Shown piece by piece: positions 62,415 through 64,000 of a stretch of 64,000 nucleotides of DNA (the stretch's first letter is position 1; each line of letters opens with the position of its first letter). A program made the position numbers and the translations under genes. The notes beneath the pieces are model-generated. The model did not search any database. It was not told the origin of the DNA and saw only the letters and a program-made list of their open reading frames with translations. The DNA comes from Oscillospiraceae bacterium MB08-C2-2 (GTDB lineage Bacteria; Bacillota; Clostridia; Oscillospirales; Ruminococcaceae): assembly GCA_035621215.1 (NCBI GenBank), contig CP141729.1:2006944-2070943 (forward strand). Direction: 5' to 3'.

Positions 62415-63728
62415 TTGGAGGGATTCTCCCTGCGGGTAGCCTTTTATACCTTGGGCTGCAAGGTCAACCAATATGAAACCGCTGCTCTAAAGGAGCAGTT
62501 TTCCCACCGGGGTTATGAAGTGGTAGAGTCTGGGGGGGAGGCTGACCTTTATGTGGTCAACTCCTGCACCGTTACAGCGGAAGGCGATAAGAAAAGCCGG
62601 CAGGCTCTGCGCCGGTTCCGCCGCCAAAGCCCCCTTGCCAAAATTGCCCTCACCGGCTGTTTTCCCCAAGCCTTCCCCGAGGAGGCACAGATTATCCCCG
62701 AGGCGGATATTGTGGTGGGCTCCAGCAACCGCAGCGCCCTTGTGGAGCTGGCCGAGCAGGCCTTTCTCACCGGGGAGCGGATTGTTTCCATCCTGCCTCA
62801 CGCCCCCGGAACCCCTTTTGAGCCTCTTTCCGCCGGGGAATTTACCGGCCGCACCCGAGCCCTCCTGAAAATTCAGGATGGCTGCCGGCGGTTTTGCAGC
62901 TACTGCATCATCCCCACCGCCCGAGGGCCTCTGCGCTCCATGCCCCCTGCGCAAATGAGGGAACAGCTTGCCCAGCTTGCCGCTTCCGGCTACCGTGAGG
63001 TGGTGCTGGCGGGCATCAACCTGCCCTGCTACGGTGTCGAACTGGGGCTGACCCTGCTGGATGCGGTTACCCTTGCCTGCGAGACCCCGGGCCTTGACCG
63101 GGTGCGCCTTGGCTCATTGGAGCCGGAGCTGCTGACCCCCGAGGCCATGGAGGCCATGTCCCGGCTGGAAAGTCTTTGCCCTCAGTTCCATCTTTCGCTG
63201 CAAAGCGGCTGTGATGCCACCTTGGCCCGGATGCGCCGTCAATACGATACCGCCGAATACCGCCGGATCGTGGAGCAGCTGCGCCGCTCTTTCCCCGGCT
63301 GTGCCATCACCACCGATATTATGGTGGGCTTCCCCGGTGAAACCGATGCGGAATTCGAGCAGACCCTTGCCTTTGCCCGCGAAATTCAGCTGGCACAGGC
63401 TCATATTTTCACCTATTCCCGGCGGGAGGGAACCGCCGCCGCTTCCTATCCCGGGCAGGTTCCCCAAAGTGTAAAAAACCACCGGAGCCATCTGCTTTCT
63501 GAGGTAACGAATGCCTCTGCTTCCGCTTTTTTACAGGCGCAGGTGGGTACGATACAGCCGGTTTTGTTTGAAAATCCCCATACCCCCGGCCGCCAGCCCG
63601 GGCACACCCCCAACTATACGCTGGTGACCGTTCCCCATGGCGAAACCTTGGCCCGCCGCATTCTTCCGGTGCACATTACCGCAGTGGAGGGACAGGGCTG
63701 CATGGGGGAACTGGTTTCTCCTCCTTAA
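62415..63728 (+). CDS. mtaB: tRNA t6A37 methylthiotransferase MtaB
   Basis: 437 residues from TTG 62415. Radical SAM enzyme adding a methylthio group to t6A37 of tRNA. N-terminal UPF0004 domain with cysteines in YTLGCKVNQYE, VNSCTVT and LTGC; radical SAM motif CRRFCSYC with IIPTARG; C-terminal segment ending VEGQGCMGELV. The ribosome site GGAGGG (62417-62422) lies inside this frame and 7 bases before CTG 62430, where family members begin (RVAFYTLGC), so CTG 62430 is the likelier true start. Confidence 0.94.
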   Translation: MEGFSLRVAFYTLGCKVNQYETAALKEQFSHRGYEVVESGGEADLYVVNSCTVTAEGDKKSRQALRRFRRQSPLAKIALTGCFPQAFPEEAQIIPEADIVVGSSNRSALVELAEQAFLTGERIVSILPHAPGTPFEPLSAGEFTGRTRALLKIQDGCRRFCSYCIIPTARGPLRSMPPAQMREQLAQLAASGYREVVLAGINLPCYGVELGLTLLDAVTLACETPGLDRVRLGSLEPELLTPEAMEAMSRLESLCPQFHLSLQSGCDATLARMRRQYDTAEYRRIVEQLRRSFPGCAITTDIMVGFPGETDAEFEQTLAFAREIQLAQAHIFTYSRREGTAAASYPGQVPQSVKNHRSHLLSEVTNASASAFLQAQVGTIQPVLFENPHTPGRQPGHTPNYTLVTVPHGETLARRILPVHITAVEGQGCMGELVSPP

Positions 63729-63843
63729 TTTGATCCTTTCACGCTGCTATCAACGCCGTCTTTAAGGCGGCTTCACTTTTGCCAAAAGCGGCCAAGCCCC
63801 CCCGGCGAGGCCCTAAACTTGTTTGAAGGGAAGGAATGGTTGC

Positions 63844-64000
63844 ATGTCTGTGTTTTCCATCTATGTGGAGAAGAAGCCGCCCTATGCTGTTGAGGCCAAG
63901 GCGGTTCTGGCCGACCTGCGCACAGCGCTGGGTATGGAGGGAATTGCTTCGCTGCGAATTATCCAGCGGTATTTTGTCCAGAATATGACGCAGGAGGATT
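63844..64000 (+). CDS. purL: Phosphoribosylformylglycinamidine synthase, N-terminal end (partial)
   Basis: ATG 63844 behind AAGGGAAGGA opens a frame (MSVFSIYVEKKPPYAVEAKAV...SLRIIQRYFVQ) to the window end. VEKKPPYAVEAKxVLxDLR resembles the start of the long single-chain clostridial FGAM synthase. It would form FGAM from FGAR and glutamine. Only 52 residues are visible, so the call rests on the N-terminus; it lies apart from the purFMNHD cluster. Confidence 0.8.
   Translation, partial: MSVFSIYVEKKPPYAVEAKAVLADLRTALGMEGIASLRIIQRYFVQNMTQED

Overview
The window looks like a chromosomal segment of an anaerobic, endospore-forming low-G+C-lineage Firmicute, most likely a clostridial (Oscillospiraceae/Ruminococcaceae-like) bacterium with moderate G+C. 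Sporulation genes (spoIID-like, spoIVA with its partner sipL, a PdaA-type deacetylase, a DacF/PBP5-type carboxypeptidase, a Spo0A-C-like small protein) occur beside strictly fermentative genes (pyruvate:ferredoxin oxidoreductase, pyruvate formate-lyase and its activase, split transketolase, enolase, glucose-6-phosphate isomerase). I assign this from gene content only. There is no rRNA, no tRNA that I can see, no CRISPR array and no transposase gene.

Layout. 1-4751: purine operon on + (purF end, purM, purN, purH, purD); the start of a long-type purL closes the window at 63844. 5085-10510: RpiB/LacAB-type isomerase, glycosyltransferase, SpoIID-like protein, citrate synthase. Two small modules (5929-6396 and 10627-11057) each pair a ~50-residue acidic protein with a divergent XRE repressor across a perfect palindrome. 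11061-13616: a barnase-type ribonuclease fused to a MuF/gp7-type phage head fragment, followed by six tandem barstar genes. 13897-25587: membrane proteins, spoIVA-sipL, tadA, cinA, YdeI-like protein, split transketolase. 25789-38310: double-HTH regulator, pflA-pflB separated by tandem minisatellites, DnaC- and DnaD-like primosome genes, FGGY kinase, PFOR. 38884-46982: AraC regulator, NusG-II protein, proB-proA, a monooxygenase-like protein, a predicted type I toxin/antisense RNA pair, two regulators, and an ECF S-component with coaX (probable pantothenate uptake plus CoA synthesis). 47672-56213: housekeeping minus-strand genes (ABC ATPase, ttcA-like, plsY, der, DUF512, rpmF-yceD, P-loop protein, pgi). 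56853-63728: HMA protein, eno, pdaA-like, dacF-like, Crh-like HPr, mtaB.

Two things stand out. First, accessory toxin loci: the MuF-barnase/six-barstar locus and a textbook-arranged type I toxin-antitoxin candidate at 44118-44506. Second, the intergenic DNA is crowded with palindromic elements: a ~180-bp family whose copies are flanked by copy-specific direct duplications of adjacent hairpins, often terminators; a hairpin family with compensatory arm changes at nine sites; chains of 5-7 hairpins framed by inverted ends; and 83-88-bp tandem repeats. These suggest active non-autonomous palindromic repeats in this genome.
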